64,000 nt of DNA from Euphorbia lathyris. Its lineage: Eukaryota > Streptophyta > Magnoliopsida > Malpighiales > Euphorbiaceae. Below the pieces are notes generated by a model. The model saw only the letters and a list, made by a program, of their open reading frames with translations, made no database searches and was not told where the DNA came from. The position numbers and the translations under genes are program-made. This document shows positions 23,170 through 33,710 of this stretch, piece after piece; position 1 is the stretch's first letter, and each line of letters starts with the position of its first letter. The stretch covers positions 82,601,501 through 82,665,500 of the forward strand of contig NC_088916.1 of assembly GCF_963576675.1 (NCBI RefSeq), written 5' to 3'.

Positions 23170-23720
23170 TTGCAGGACCGTTTGTGAAATCCGGAGGGTA
23201 GCTGATTCTGATTTCAAATACACCCCTTTCATATGGGGTGTATTGGGGGCCTTTCATTCTGATCGACCATTTGAAGAAGTTACCATTGAGAGGACATGTG
23301 CGTTATCATCCAAGAAGAACCATTAGAAATACACAGAAGAAACCATGAAGAGTTACAGAACAACTATGGATTGACATTACGTACCATCGATGGCCAGAAG
23401 CCACTCTGGGTTCTCCATGTACAATTTCTCCAAGTCAATAATTATCTCTTGTGGAGTTTCAACAAGGGGATCCATTGTTACATCGTAAGTTTTCTGGTTG
23501 TTGAAGGTATGGATTCTGAACATGTATGATGCATATATTTATAGTGATATGATTATGGTAAGTGAAAGGCCGTGAAAGGGGAAGGGTCTGTAATTATTGA
23601 GTTTAGGATTGTGTGTAATATTAATGACCTACTTGGCTTTTGCAGATACGAAGACCTTTGGGATTATAGGCCTAATTATTACTCCAAGATATGGATTGAC
23701 CTTATGGAAGATTATTGGTT
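23170..23720 (+). pseudogene. Exon-like pieces of an unrecognised gene
   Basis: Two stretches look like plant exons after good acceptors: after 'tttactcttgcag' (about 23176) and after 'cttggcttttgcag' (about 23646, followed by a frame with YEDLWDYRPNYYSKIWIDLME). The first contains stops in every frame over its length. The style recalls the gene fragments in the 18-19 kb inverted duplication but no match was established. Probably a decayed gene or captured fragment. Confidence 0.3.
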
Positions 23721-23957
23721 ATTTTTTTTGTTTTAATTCAGAAATGTATTGGTATATCATCTAAATATCTAAACTTAATATTATTTCATTTGCTATTAGA
23801 TGAGTTCATTAACAAACATAATAAATGAGTAATAGATGAACTATTTGTCAGCATCTTGTTTATTTATTCACGAACTTTGCTTGTGAGCTTGTTTATGTAC
23901 ACAATTACAGAGTTATTTGCGAGCAAACTTCACAAATATAATTAACGATTTACTCAC

Positions 23958-24655
23958 AAATAATTGGAAGATTGTGAATGTATCCCCTATCCCTTACTGG
24001 ATCACTAATATCTTTTGAATCAACAAATTATGACCTTACTTATAAGAAACCTGACATTATTTGTCAAACTATTGTAAGAGCAAGTGCCACATTCTCGTAA
24101 TAAAAATGCGGTAGCCTGATTGCCACTTCCGAAAGTGTTCTATGCTTCACGATAGTTGAATCAGTTGGTAGTACGGATGCGATCATCAGATTTGGGAGTC
24201 GTACCATCTCATCATCTCCATGTATTAGCTTCAGTTTCTTCTTCTCCTTAGAGTGTTTGATTCTTGGCCGTCAAATTCAACAAAAAAATCATAGGCTACG
24301 CTGCATGGATATATGTTATTTCTAAAACATAAAATTAATAAAATAGCCTTCAAATTATCTGAGGGTAGAAGAAAAAGTTTAAGCTAGTACATAGAGATGA
24401 TGAGATGGTACGACTCCCAAATGTGATGATCGCATTCGTACTACCAACTGATTCAGCTATCGTGAACCGTAGAACACTTTCAGAAGTGGCAATCAGGCTA
24501 CCGTATTTTTATTATGAGAATGTGGCACTTACTCTTAAAGGAGTTTGACAAACAATGTCAAATTTCTTATATGAAGTGAAGACATAATTTGTTGATACAA
24601 AAAATATTAGTGTTGTAACAAAGAAAAAGGGATACATTCACAATCTTCAAATTCA
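23958..24655. repeat. Inverted repeat (hairpin) made of DRM methyltransferase sequence
   Basis: The left arm, about 23958-24255, is the reverse complement of the right arm, about 24365-24655, with scattered mismatches; the loop is about 110 bases. The right arm is the start of the DRM-type pseudogene that continues to 25235, and the left arm is an antisense copy of that same start. Shared landmarks are 'gatgatgagatggtacgactcccaaat', 'actaccaactgattca' and 'gtggcaatcaggctaccg'. A transcript across both arms would form roughly 290 bp of imperfect double-stranded RNA. Confidence 0.85.
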
Positions 24656-25235
24656 TAACAGGTTTCTCATTGTTCTAATGCCTCCACTGACTATAAATGG
24701 TAGCTTTCATAGGACACGAGTGCCTGAAAACAGTTACAAGAGCACAAAATTGATGGAGAAGATTGATCAAGTTGTTGAGGCTTATGAAGGAGAACTTCTT
24801 TTCAGTGTCAAGAAGTTTGTTATTGATCAATGCAGGAAATACAATCTGGTATATGTTGGGAGGAACAAAGTTGCACTACTTGAGTCAGATGAGATAGAAA
24901 TGTTTATTAGTTTTCCAAGGAACCACACAAGGGTACGTGGGATTAGTCGAATGGATAGATATAAATGGCGTAGTAACTTATTCCCAGTAAGATCTACCCA
25001 TTTGCAAAGACGTTTTTATAGTTTAAAAGTTTACAAATACGATCTATAGGTTTCATTTACCGCTAATGATGCTCTTGTTCTTCAACCTAACATATGGTTT
25101 TAAAATTGAAAACTTATTTCTGATTGATACAGTTGCGTACCATTTATCTGTACTGAAAGACTTATTCCCAAGAGGGATAAATATGGTGTCTCTATTCTCA
25201 GGGATAGGAGGGGCAGACGTTTCTCTTGACGGACG
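24474..25235 (+). pseudogene. DRM-type (domains rearranged) cytosine-5 DNA methyltransferase pseudogene
   Basis: Translation follows the DRM order of rearranged motifs. First comes an N-side segment with RLPYFYYENVAL and KKKGYIHNL, then DQCRKYNLVYVGRNKVALLE with FPRNHTR and GISRMDRYK (the motif IX/X side). After an intron-like gap comes DTVAYHLSVLKDLFP and the SAM-binding motif LFSGIGG (about 25126-25235). DRM enzymes carry out de novo methylation in RNA-directed DNA methylation. This copy is broken: in-frame stops at two conserved positions in the first part, loss of the block between the first and second parts, damaged splice sites, and nothing after motif I, so the catalytic SPC motif is missing. 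Intron remnants mean it is not a processed copy. Wording such as VIDQC leans toward DRM3 over DRM2, without certainty. Confidence 0.85.
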
Positions 25236-25703
25236 GAGTAGTAGACTGAAGAATTTAGTAAAGAAAAAAAATGGAGAAAAAGTTGGAGTTCGTTTATTTT
25301 CATTTCTAAAGGTTTAAATTGAAAAGAGAAAGAGAATGAAATAGATCTGGTAAGATCCAAATGCAATCCGTGTCTTAATTAGGGTATGCAACTAAATTGA
25401 AAAGAGAAACAGAATGAAATAGATCAGAAAACGGAATAGGTTACTAGTTGAAGAAGAAAAATGCAGATACAATGAAGAGGATATCAAATTGTAAAGAATG
25501 GCAGTAATAACATGTAGGGATTTGAGAGGGAAGGAGAAGATGAGAGAAGGTAGGCCAAATGAGAAAGAGGAACCCTCCAAATTTAGACTTAACTTTTCAT
25601 AATTCTTAAATTGACCCAAAAATAAGTCTCCATTGGAAACAAGGGGGCAGCTAAAGTCTTTTGCAGAGATGTCCCTAATTTGATGTTTGGTTTTGGTCAT
25701 GAT
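25236..25703. other. No gene recognised
   Basis: The phrase 'aaattgaaaagagaaa.agaatgaaatagatc' occurs twice (about 25314 and 25392), a short local duplication just after the DRM relic. No gene is seen. Confidence 0.35.
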
Positions 25704-26227
25704 GTTACAAACTACACTTGTAGTCCCTACTTATTATTATTATTTTTAATATTCTTAAAGAAATTATATTGATAGCATGTCATTTCTGATAGGGTTTCTT
25801 TGTTTTCAAAGAAGTACTATCCAGACAGATATTCAGTTCTACTAGAGAAGAAGTAAGCAGATGAAGAAGGAAAAGGAACAACTTGTTGCCTAAAAGAAGT
25901 GGGTTCTAGAGACACCGATAAAGTATATCCTCGGTAACCACATATTGTGTATTACAAAAGAACGTTGCCTGCTAGTCTCCTTTTATAATACACAGTATGT
26001 GGTTTGGCTAGACATGCTTCATTGGTGTCTCTATACCTCAATCCTTCCGAGCATCAACTTGTTCTTTTTCCTTCTTTATCTACTTACTTTTTCTCTAGTA
26101 GAACTTAATATATGTATTGCTACTACTTCCTTAAAAACCAAGAAACTGTATCAGAAATGAGCTACTATCAAAATACTTTCTTTAAGAATATTAATGATAA
26201 GTAAAGGTCACAAGTGTAATTTGGTTT
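25704..26227. mobile_element. Fold-back element of about 520 bp, type unknown
   Basis: The arms of about 250 bp (25704-25964 and 25982-26227) are imperfect reverse complements that meet around a loop of fewer than 20 bases near 25972. Paired landmarks are 'acacttgtag' with 'cacaagtgt', 'ttctactagagaagaagtaa' with 'ttactttttctctagtagaa', and 'aaccacatattgtgtatta' with 'taatacacagtatgtggtt'. No target duplication could be fixed. It could be a fold-back transposon, an inverted duplication or a small-RNA hairpin locus. Confidence 0.75.
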
Positions 26228-26926
26228 CCGGACGACCTGAGGCACCTAATTGTTTTTGTATGGTAACATTAAGCCCCTCTTGACAAAACAAAAGCTTAAT
26301 ATTCAGGACTTTCTCTAAAAGTGAAATTCAAGTAAAACGTCACTTTGTTTCACTATTATTAGAATCTTATGATTCACTATTCAAGTCGATTGAGCTATAT
26401 TTGGAGCCAAATCTAGTGGGCGAATCTAAATTATCATATAATCTTACTATTCACAATTGGAATGGTATGATTCATGTCGATTCAACTCTATTTTGAGTAG
26501 GATCTATACCGCGATGAATCTATCTTATCACAAATTAGTGGAAAAAGAACCAATAACAAGTTTAAAGAATAAGAAATAAGATTAATACAATTAATTAACA
26601 AACCAAAACAGATGAACATGATTTTTCAATTTCAATACACAATTCCATCCCATCCCATTTAGGAAACGTCTTCACTTCGACTTGGTGCAACAACAGCTGA
26701 TAAGAACCAAATTATCTTAATCATCTTATGCATCGTTCATTAAGAACTTCAACAACAGAAACTATTAAACTCACTCTAGAATAATATTTGTAGTATAAAA
26801 CGGTAAATATTTTATTTTTTTTATAATATTATGAATTTGAACAGAATGTTACGATTTGATTCATGAGTCACTATTCTTGAGTCTGGATTTGACAACTATG
26901 TTTTGTTTAAGGTGTTCTTAAAAATA
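26228..26926. other. Intergenic, nothing recognised
   Basis: AT-rich; the phrase 'tgattca.gtcgatt' occurs more than once (about 26351-26480), but no structured feature is supported. Confidence 0.3.
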
Positions 26927-26934
26927 TATATAAC

Positions 26935-27585
26935 CAGGGGCGAATCCAGGATTTCTCCCCCATGGGGGCAAACAATACGACTAAAATAATTTTTATCCAA
27001 ACAATAATAATTATAGAAAACCAGGGATCAAAGCTCAAGTTCAAGTAAAATAGTAGCAGAAATATCAAATCAAAATTCAAGTAGGTGCAAAAAATACCAA
27101 AGTAGAGAGGCAAATATCGGAGATGGAGTGCTGGACCAATGATCCAATTACGGAGTCGATTTTGATTTAATCTTACTTAGGATTAGAGATTTCAATTTAG
27201 GCTTAAGAAGAAAGAGGAATTGAGGAAGAAAAACTAAATAGATTAAAGAGAGTAAGAGAGACCGATGGTTTGTTTTAGAACCTATCTAGTTTTACATTTA
27301 AATATTTACTTTTTATTTTTTTATTTTTGTTGTAAATAAAACGATATAGTTCTAATTAAATAAAACGACGTTGTTTTACTTTAAAACTGAATTAAAAAAA
27401 AATAAAATAAAATATTAAATTTAAAATCATTCTTTATCTTTAATTATAAAACCAGTAAACCCTAAACCTCCATTGATGAAGGGGTAAAGCACTAAAACTT
27501 CAAAATTAATACCTGGATTTTTAAAAAAATACAAATGTCAGTGGGGGCAACTGCCCCCACTGCCCCCATGCTGGATTCCCCCCAG
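26935..27585. mobile_element. Non-autonomous hAT element with perfect 8-bp target duplication
   Basis: The left end CAGGGGCGAATCCAGGATTT and the right end (reverse complement CTGGGGGGAATCCAGCAT) are imperfect terminal inverted repeats followed inside by GGGGGCA-rich subterminal repeats. The identical 8-mer TATATAAC lies at 26927-26934 and 27586-27593. An 8-bp duplication and CAGGGGCGGA-type ends are the hallmark of hAT elements. The 651-bp body has no transposase; a 68-codon minus-strand frame over the left end is incidental. Confidence 0.9.
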
Positions 27586-27593
27586 TATATAAC

Positions 27594-28089
27594 ACAAGTT
27601 AGTTAATTGTTTATCAAATTTTCAATTGTTTAAGTGCCAATTCACAAGAGGATTTTACATTAGGTATCTGAAATTGATATTAATAGAAGCATGCATAAAC
27701 TACCTTTGTTTAGGCATTCATTGTTTTTTTATGTAGCAAGGGTACACAATTCTTAACTTATTGAGATTTGGTTAATTATATAAATATATATCTCCTTGTA
27801 TTTTGAAAGAAGATAACAAGTTGGGGTTAGAGAGAAATTGATGGGAGCTATAAGTGATGACCGGAAATAAGGTAAATTTTACAAAGGTAAAAGTGTATTT
27901 TCAAATAGAGAAAAATGAATGGTTTTCATTTTATTCTTATGCTAACTTCTTAAAACACAATATTAAAACTCATTAAAGATTCATATTTGATTAGGCTAAG
28001 TTCACCTTCATCCTAACCCATGTGGATTTAGCTCGTGATTGAGCTAAAACATGTAAGCTTCATAGAAATGGAATTAGGGAACTCATGAT
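27594..28089. other. Intergenic, nothing recognised
   Basis: AT-rich DNA with no gene or structured repeat seen. Confidence 0.3.
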
Positions 28090-28658
28090 CAAATATATTA
28101 AAATTGAAATCTTAGAAATGGAAGATGATAAAGAGGAAATAAAATAAGAACGTCAATATAATAGTACTCGAGGATACAAGGTAAACACAAACCATAATCT
28201 AGCTTTGCAAGGTCTAAACTATGGATTAGTTTACCATTGCTACACTAAAAGAGAACTAGAACTGAAATAAAGAAAATAATTTCTAAGCACGAATGAAATT
28301 GAAAGGTAAAGTGAATGAGAATAAGCTAGAAACGATGTAAAAATGGTGTCTGGAACTAACTAGCAAAGGTCCCTATTTATAAGAGTTTTGGGACACATAT
28401 TTACATAAAACCCACCTAAATTGTCTCCATATTCTTTAACATTACTGTCTTATCTCGCCATATTTGATTTGGAATTGAGTAAGGAAGGTTTTGAAGTCTT
28501 TTTTTGGCAGATTTATATCTCCATAACCTTCAAGGATGCTTTCTTTTCTTGCCATAATTGAGTTAGAATTTAGTAAGGAAGGTTTTTGAGTTTTTAGGCA
28601 GATTTGATTTTTTTTCTTCTAATTTTGGGATCGTAGTCAACCCATAAAGCAATCTCTA
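28090..28658 (-). repeat. Promoter-like repeat, copy B (inverted copy of 17545-18155)
   Basis: On the minus strand it carries the same landmarks as copy A: two 'aaaccttccttact' units, TATA-like 'cttataaataggga', 'acaccatttttacatc' and the 'gcaatggtaaactaatccatag' leader. It ends next to the left border of the adjacent AACCGG-type element. Confidence 0.65.
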
Positions 28659-28662
28659 GCAA

Positions 28663-29492
28663 TGTTATCAGAACCGGACAGGACATCAAACCGAATTGAT
28701 GACTGGGTCACGGGTCACTTGGTTGGATCGGATGGCTCGGATTGGTCAAACCGGATGACATAATAAATAAATAATATTTATATATATTAAATATATAAAA
28801 TTAATTTAAAATTATTTTTATACATTATATATATCCAAAATAAATTATAAACAAATTTTGGGTTTATTATATTTTTATTAATTTGAGTCTTAAATATATA
28901 ACGAATAAATTAAGTTAAGAATAAATTGAAATATATTATAAACTCAAAACAGACAAATGATGAATGAGAAATTGATGCTCAAAGTGAACGACTTCAAATG
29001 GTTTGGAAGAAGATAAAATGAAATCAAGCATTCACATCCCACATAGGAAAGAAAGAAGAAACTTAACTGGATTATAAGTAAATGGGCTTTACAAGCCTTT
29101 AACCAACTATTAGGGAAAAGACTCTCTCATGCGCAGGGGTGCAATCGATTAACCATCGGGTTAGGAGCGCACCTGCACGACATGGGCGATACGAATGACG
29201 CACCATAATAAGGTTCCATAACTCATTTTTAATTCCATTAACAAGCCTATAGAGAGCCCAACCCAAACAAATTTCAGCTCGCCTAACCACACAAAATCAA
29301 CCCGCCAATTTTTTTTTCATTTGGTTGTAAGAGACTCGGGGTCACCCCAGTTCCCGACCGGACCGCCGGGTCCCGGTCCAACCCCAGGTCTCTCCAGTTT
29401 TTTCACTATTGAAAAAATCGGACAGTCGGACCGATTTTCTCACCGTTTCCCGGTTCAACCGGTGGGACCAGCCGGTCCGGTTAAGGATAAAA
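28663..29492. mobile_element. Probable DNA transposon with AACCGGAC-type inverted ends
   Basis: The left end reads TGTTATCAGAACCGGACAGG. The right end in reverse complement reads GTTTTATCCTTAACCGGACCGG. Inside both ends are further AACCGG/GGTCCG phrases, and the right 150 bases are markedly GC-rich. Ends of this sort are common in plant DNA transposons with long, CCGG-rich termini. No transposase frame is present and no target duplication was fixed. Superfamily is left open. Confidence 0.45.
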
Positions 29493-29904
29493 CGTGACAT
29501 AGGGATATCTGCAATTTCTAATAGGACTAACAATCTGCAGTTCTTGTTCTGATTTTGCATTTGGGAAAGGATTTCATCCATTGTTGAGGATAAAACGTGT
29601 TGGGTTTGGAAACGATTATGTAAGTCAAGTTAAAATCTGCATCAATACAGATAGAGAATACCAAAAATTATATCCTATCATTGGTAACTAGAGAATCAAA
29701 AGTTGACTTCTTGTCATAACAGTTTTTTCATGAGGGCCATGACTGTTTCTTTCTATAATACCTTATTATAAAACTATGTTAACTTAACACTATGAGTGCA
29801 GATGAGAAAGGAGGCAAACCTAATCTTCATCCAACCACATCGATCCCAACTGCGATATCAATAGAACACGAAGACGGACAAATCAATTCAACTAGAACTG
29901 ATGC
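29493..29904. other. Flank of the TR-GAG insertion
   Basis: Mostly unassigned. A short frame starting at ATG 29792 (MSADEKGGKPNLHPTTS) runs into the insertion site at 29909 and would end a few codons into the right flank after 45531, so the retrotransposon interrupted it. No family is recognised. Confidence 0.3.
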
Positions 29905-29909
29905 GATTT

Positions 29910-31351
29910 TGATACAGATCGGGTAACGGGCGATAGTTTTCAATCGTAAACTACCAAAGATATTCTCAAGCTAAAATTGAAGGAGCCGTGAAACCCCCAG
30001 ATTTACAAGCTAAACTTGAAGGAATTAGAAATCCCCATTGTTAAGAGGGATGAACCCTAAAAACACTCTCAAAGAGAAGATATAATTTGATTGATAAAAA
30101 GTTGTCTCATCCTTACAAAGATGGGGTTTAAATACTCCCCTAAAGAAAACTAAAGACATAATTATCCCTATTAGGGTTACAACTAAAGAAAGAGAATAAG
30201 GGTAAAATAGGTAAGTGTATATTCTTCCTTGTGAAGGAAAGAAAACTTAAATAGGCAGAATGTATATCCTTCCTTGTTTAAGGAAGGAAAGCTTGCAACT
30301 ATCCTTCCTTAAACAAGGAAGGAAAGTTCAGTCCTTGTAAAGGAAGTAATCTCTAGGACCCGCCTCAGTTATTCATCTGGTATACGCCATTAGGTGCACA
30401 TGTTGTTCGTATTGCTCATATCTGAATATGATCTGCCAGGATTCAATGTAGAGTGAGATCCGCCAATCTGGGTCGAAGTAGATACAATAGGTAGATCCGT
30501 CGGAGTAGATATACATCGACAGAAATACAATGAATAGATAGGCCAAGGTAGATCCACTCAGGTAGATACTGGAAGTAGATACGTCGATGAGTAGATATGC
30601 CAATGTAGATATGTCGAAGTAGGTCCGCTCAACTAGATACCTGAAAGGGGATACATCAACGTAGACACATCGAAGTAGATCCGCCCAAGTAGACACCTGA
30701 AGGAGATAGGTTGAAGTAGATCTGCCTAAGAAGATACTTGAGAGAGATACGTCGAAGTAGATCAGCCCAGGTAGATGCTTAAAGGAGATACGTCGAAGTA
30801 GATACACTGAAGTAGATACGTTGAGTAGATCCATCGAAGAGATCCGTAGAGTAGATCCGTCGAAGAGGTCCATCGAAGAGATCCTTCAAAGGAGATCCGC
30901 CGAAGAGATCCATCGAAGAGATCCTTCAAGGAGATCCGCCGAAGAGATCCATCAAAGGAGATCCGTCGAAGGAGATCCGTCGAAGGAGATCCATCAAAGG
31001 AGATCCGTCAAAGGAGATCCATCGGAGAGATCCATCGAAGAGCTCCTTCAAAGGAGATCCGCCGAAGAGATCCATCAAAGGAGATCCGTCGAAGGAGATC
31101 CGTCAAAGGAGATCCATCAGAGAGATCCGTCAACGTAGATCCATCGGAGAGACCCATCGAAGAGCTCCTTCAAAGGAGATCCGTCTAAGAGATCCGCCCA
31201 GGTAGATACACTTAAAAGAAAAAGATATACTAGAACTTTAAGTGTGTCTTCCTCCTCTTCTGAATCACTTTCCCCACATACCTGACGAAATTTGTTACCT
31301 TGCTACTTCCCTAACCTGGACTTGGAATTTGTTGAAAAGATGTCCGCATCA
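29910..31351 (-). repeat. 3' LTR of the TR-GAG element
   Basis: 1442 bp. In minus orientation it starts TGATGCGGACATC and ends CTGTATCA. It contains a long GGATC-type tandem array (30815-31195), a TATA-like 'gtatttaaacccc' on the minus strand (about 30126-30138) and several AAGGAAGG-type repeats (30220-30350). Internal of it lies a purine tract ('aagaaagagagta' on the minus strand). Confidence 0.85.
30815..31195 (-). repeat. Tandem array inside the LTR (GGATCTCCTT / GACGGATC units)
   Basis: About 20 imperfect copies of an ~18-base unit of the type 'gatccgtcgaaggagatc' follow one another. The other LTR has the same array at about 45010-45370 with a different unit order and number, so it has changed by slippage or conversion since insertion. 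The frame on the plus strand that spells repeated RSIEEI/RRSAEEIH is a by-product of the 18-base period. Confidence 0.85.
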
Positions 31352-31425
31352 TACTCTCTTTCTTAAAAAAAAAAAGAAATAGGATCACACTCGCCTTTAA
31401 ACACCAGCAGACCATGTGCCCTTTA

Positions 31426-32796
31426 TCACTCGAACTGCCCTTCCCATTCGTCAAGTGTTCCATGAAGCTCTTGGTCATCGTCATCATAGGTGTACTCATT
31501 TTGGCTCCATCCAACGTCCTCCAACTCATCATCATAGTAGAACCTATCTTCATTATCTTCATAATTAGGAGTCCCGTTTTGGTTCCACTCAATGTTCCTT
31601 GACTCATCTTCATAAGACCTACCTTCATCAACTTCATAAGTATATTCATTTTGGCACCACTCACCATCCTCCAACTCATCATCACAATGAAATCTGTTCT
31701 CATCATCTTCATAAGTAGCATCACTTGGGACCCACTCAGTGATCTGATGCTCATCTTCATCATAATAGGTTTCGTCATCCTCATTATCTTCAAGTCCATC
31801 CTCATGATGATGAAACCTACCGTCATCATATAACTCACCATCAAAATCACTCTCTTCCCCTTCAATCCCATTCCTGGACCCATTATCATCATACTCAAGT
31901 TCATTGTTGCTATCCAGCTCATTTTCATAATGGTCCTCCTCTCTATCAATCTTCCACTCGAGTTCATCTCCTTCATGGTTATTGTCAAATTCGTACAGCT
32001 CCTCTTCTTCCACCCAATCTTTCCCACGACCTCTCGCTTCCATCCGCTCCTTCTTATAGTTCGAGTCGACCACTCCATTTACCGAGTTGTCTGACTTAAA
32101 CGACGTTATACATCTGAGCATCGTTGATCCACCAACATCTCTCCCATCACCATAGCCATCAACCTCCACACATAAAATAAATTCCTCATCCGCCTTAAAG
32201 AGATTCGCCAGCCCAAAATCATCATCCACTTCTTTAGGATTAAGGTTATCACCCTCATTAAGCATACAAGTGAAGTTTTGCCTATGGGGCATTTCATCAA
32301 ACACATAGTATGCATCCTTTTCTATTTGAACTTCTTCAAAGTTCCTACATGCTATCCCCTCTTCCTCCTCATTCACAGATACATTTAAGTCCTCATTCAC
32401 AAAGTCATTATCAACAACTCCATAATGAGAACTTAAATCACTCATAACATCACAACCAACCAAATCCTCACTAATAGTAGGCATACCCTTAACTTCCACA
32501 TCAAGAACTGAAAGTTTTGGATTTACCTCTTCCTGGCGCAACAATGGGCAGATTTGGCCTGAATCTTTAGGAGGTGAGATAGTGGCTTCTCCATCTTCAG
32601 GGACTTCTTCCCTCCTCCGATTTAGATCCCCGGCGGTGGGTCTGAGTAGGGCGAGAGCCGCCAGTCGGGAGTTTGCCCAAGAGGTGGATAACTCCTGGAA
32701 CCGTTGGTTGGCTTGCCTCTGCCTCTCAATACTGGCTTGGATCTGTTCCGCGAGGCGCTCCCTCAGCTTTTCATATTTCCGGTCACTGGCCTCCAT
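31426..32796 (-). CDS. Gag-like protein with acidic repeat domain (TR-GAG)
   Basis: An intact frame of 456 codons. Residues 1-75 (SDRKYEKLRERLAEQIQAS, a charged coiled coil) match the start of the gypsy gag at 10660. The rest diverges completely. Residues of roughly 100-230 are mixed and acidic. Residues of roughly 260-456 are extremely rich in Asp, Glu, Asn, Tyr and Trp and include two or three degenerate repeats of the DDELEDGEWCQNEYTY type. No zinc knuckle, protease or RT is present. It sits alone between LTR and primer site, so it would be expressed from the element's LTR. Being fully open despite LTR decay suggests either youth or constraint. Its role is unknown; a particle protein or regulator is possible. 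Confidence 0.8.
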   Translation of the reverse strand: MEASDRKYEKLRERLAEQIQASIERQRQANQRFQELSTSWANSRLAALALLRPTAGDLNRRREEVPEDGEATISPPKDSGQICPLLRQEEVNPKLSVLDVEVKGMPTISEDLVGCDVMSDLSSHYGVVDNDFVNEDLNVSVNEEEEGIACRNFEEVQIEKDAYYVFDEMPHRQNFTCMLNEGDNLNPKEVDDDFGLANLFKADEEFILCVEVDGYGDGRDVGGSTMLRCITSFKSDNSVNGVVDSNYKKERMEARGRGKDWVEEEELYEFDNNHEGDELEWKIDREEDHYENELDSNNELEYDDNGSRNGIEGEESDFDGELYDDGRFHHHEDGLEDNEDDETYYDEDEHQITEWVPSDATYEDDENRFHCDDELEDGEWCQNEYTYEVDEGRSYEDESRNIEWNQNGTPNYEDNEDRFYYDDELEDVGWSQNEYTYDDDDQELHGTLDEWEGQFE

Positions 32797-32858
32797 AGAA
32801 CCTTGTGATTGTCAAGGTTGAACCATTGCCAAAGAAGTTTCGGGTCAGGAAACGATCG

Positions 32859-32870
32859 GCTCTAATACCA
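32859..32870 (-). other. Primer binding site of the TR-GAG element
   Basis: TGGTATTAGAGC on the minus strand lies two bases inside the 5' LTR. It is one mismatch from the initiator-Met primer site seen in the autonomous relative. Confidence 0.8.
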
Positions 32871-32872
32871 AC

Positions 32873-33710
32873 TGATACAGATCGGGTAACGGGCGATAGT
32901 TTTCAATCGTAAACTACCAAAGATATTCTCAAGCTAAACTTGAAGGAGCCGTGAAACCCCCAGATTTACAAGCTAAACTTGAAGGAATTAGAAATCCCTA
33001 TTGTTAAGAGGGATGAACCCTAAAAACACTCTCAAAGAGAAGATATAATTTGATTGATAAAAAGTTGTCTCATCCTTACAAAGATGGGGTTTAAATACTC
33101 CCCTAAAGAAAACTAAAGATATAATTACCCCTACTAGGGTTACAACTAAAGAAAGAGAATAAGGGTAAAATAGGTAAGTGTGTATTCTTCCTTGTGAAGG
33201 AAAGAAAACTTAAATAGGCAGAATGTATATCCTTCATTGTTTAAGGAAGGAAAGCTTGCAACTATCCCTCCTTAAACAAGGAAGGAAAGTTCAGTCCTTG
33301 TAAAGGAAGTAATCTCTATGACCCGCCTCAGTTATTCATCTGGTATACGCCATTAGGTGCACATGTTGTTCGTATTGCTCATATCTGAATATGATCTGCC
33401 AGGATTCAATGTAGAGTGAGATCCGCCAATCTGGGTCAAAGTAGATACAATAGGTAGATCCGTCGGAGTAGATATACATCGACGGAAATACAATGAATAG
33501 ATAGGCCAAGGTAGATCCACTCAGGTAGATACTGGAAGTAGATACGTCGATGAGTAGATACGCCAATGTAGATATGTCGAAGTAGGTCTGCTCAACTAGA
33601 TACCTGAAAGGGGATACATCAACGTAGACACATCGAAGTAGATCCGCCCAAGTAGACACCTGAAGGAGATAGGTTGAAGTAGATCTGCCTAAGAAGATAC
33701 TTGAGAGAGA
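32873..33710 (-). repeat. 5' LTR of the TR-GAG element, first part
   Basis: The LTR continues at 44932-45526; the Sirevirus interrupts it. Joined length is about 1.43 kb, matching the other copy. About a dozen substitutions separate the two copies over the first 840 bp by eye. Confidence 0.9.

Noticed and set aside
29099..29290. tRNA- or SINE-like GC-rich stretch
   Set aside because: No A box and B box spacing, no cloverleaf and no SINE tail were found. It is part of the AACCGG-ended element.
30821..31138. Open frame of 105 codons with repeated RSIEEI/RRSAEEIH
   Set aside because: It is the translation of the 18-base tandem array in the LTR, on the strand opposite to the element. Period and frame coincide by arithmetic.
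30815..31195. Regular repeats considered as a CRISPR-like array
   Set aside because: The repeats are contiguous without unique spacers, inside a plant LTR.
31311..32078. Met-rich 255-codon minus-strand frame and other frames over the TR-GAG ORF
   Set aside because: They are shadow frames of the acidic gag-like gene; methionine richness comes from reading Asp/Glu codons out of frame.
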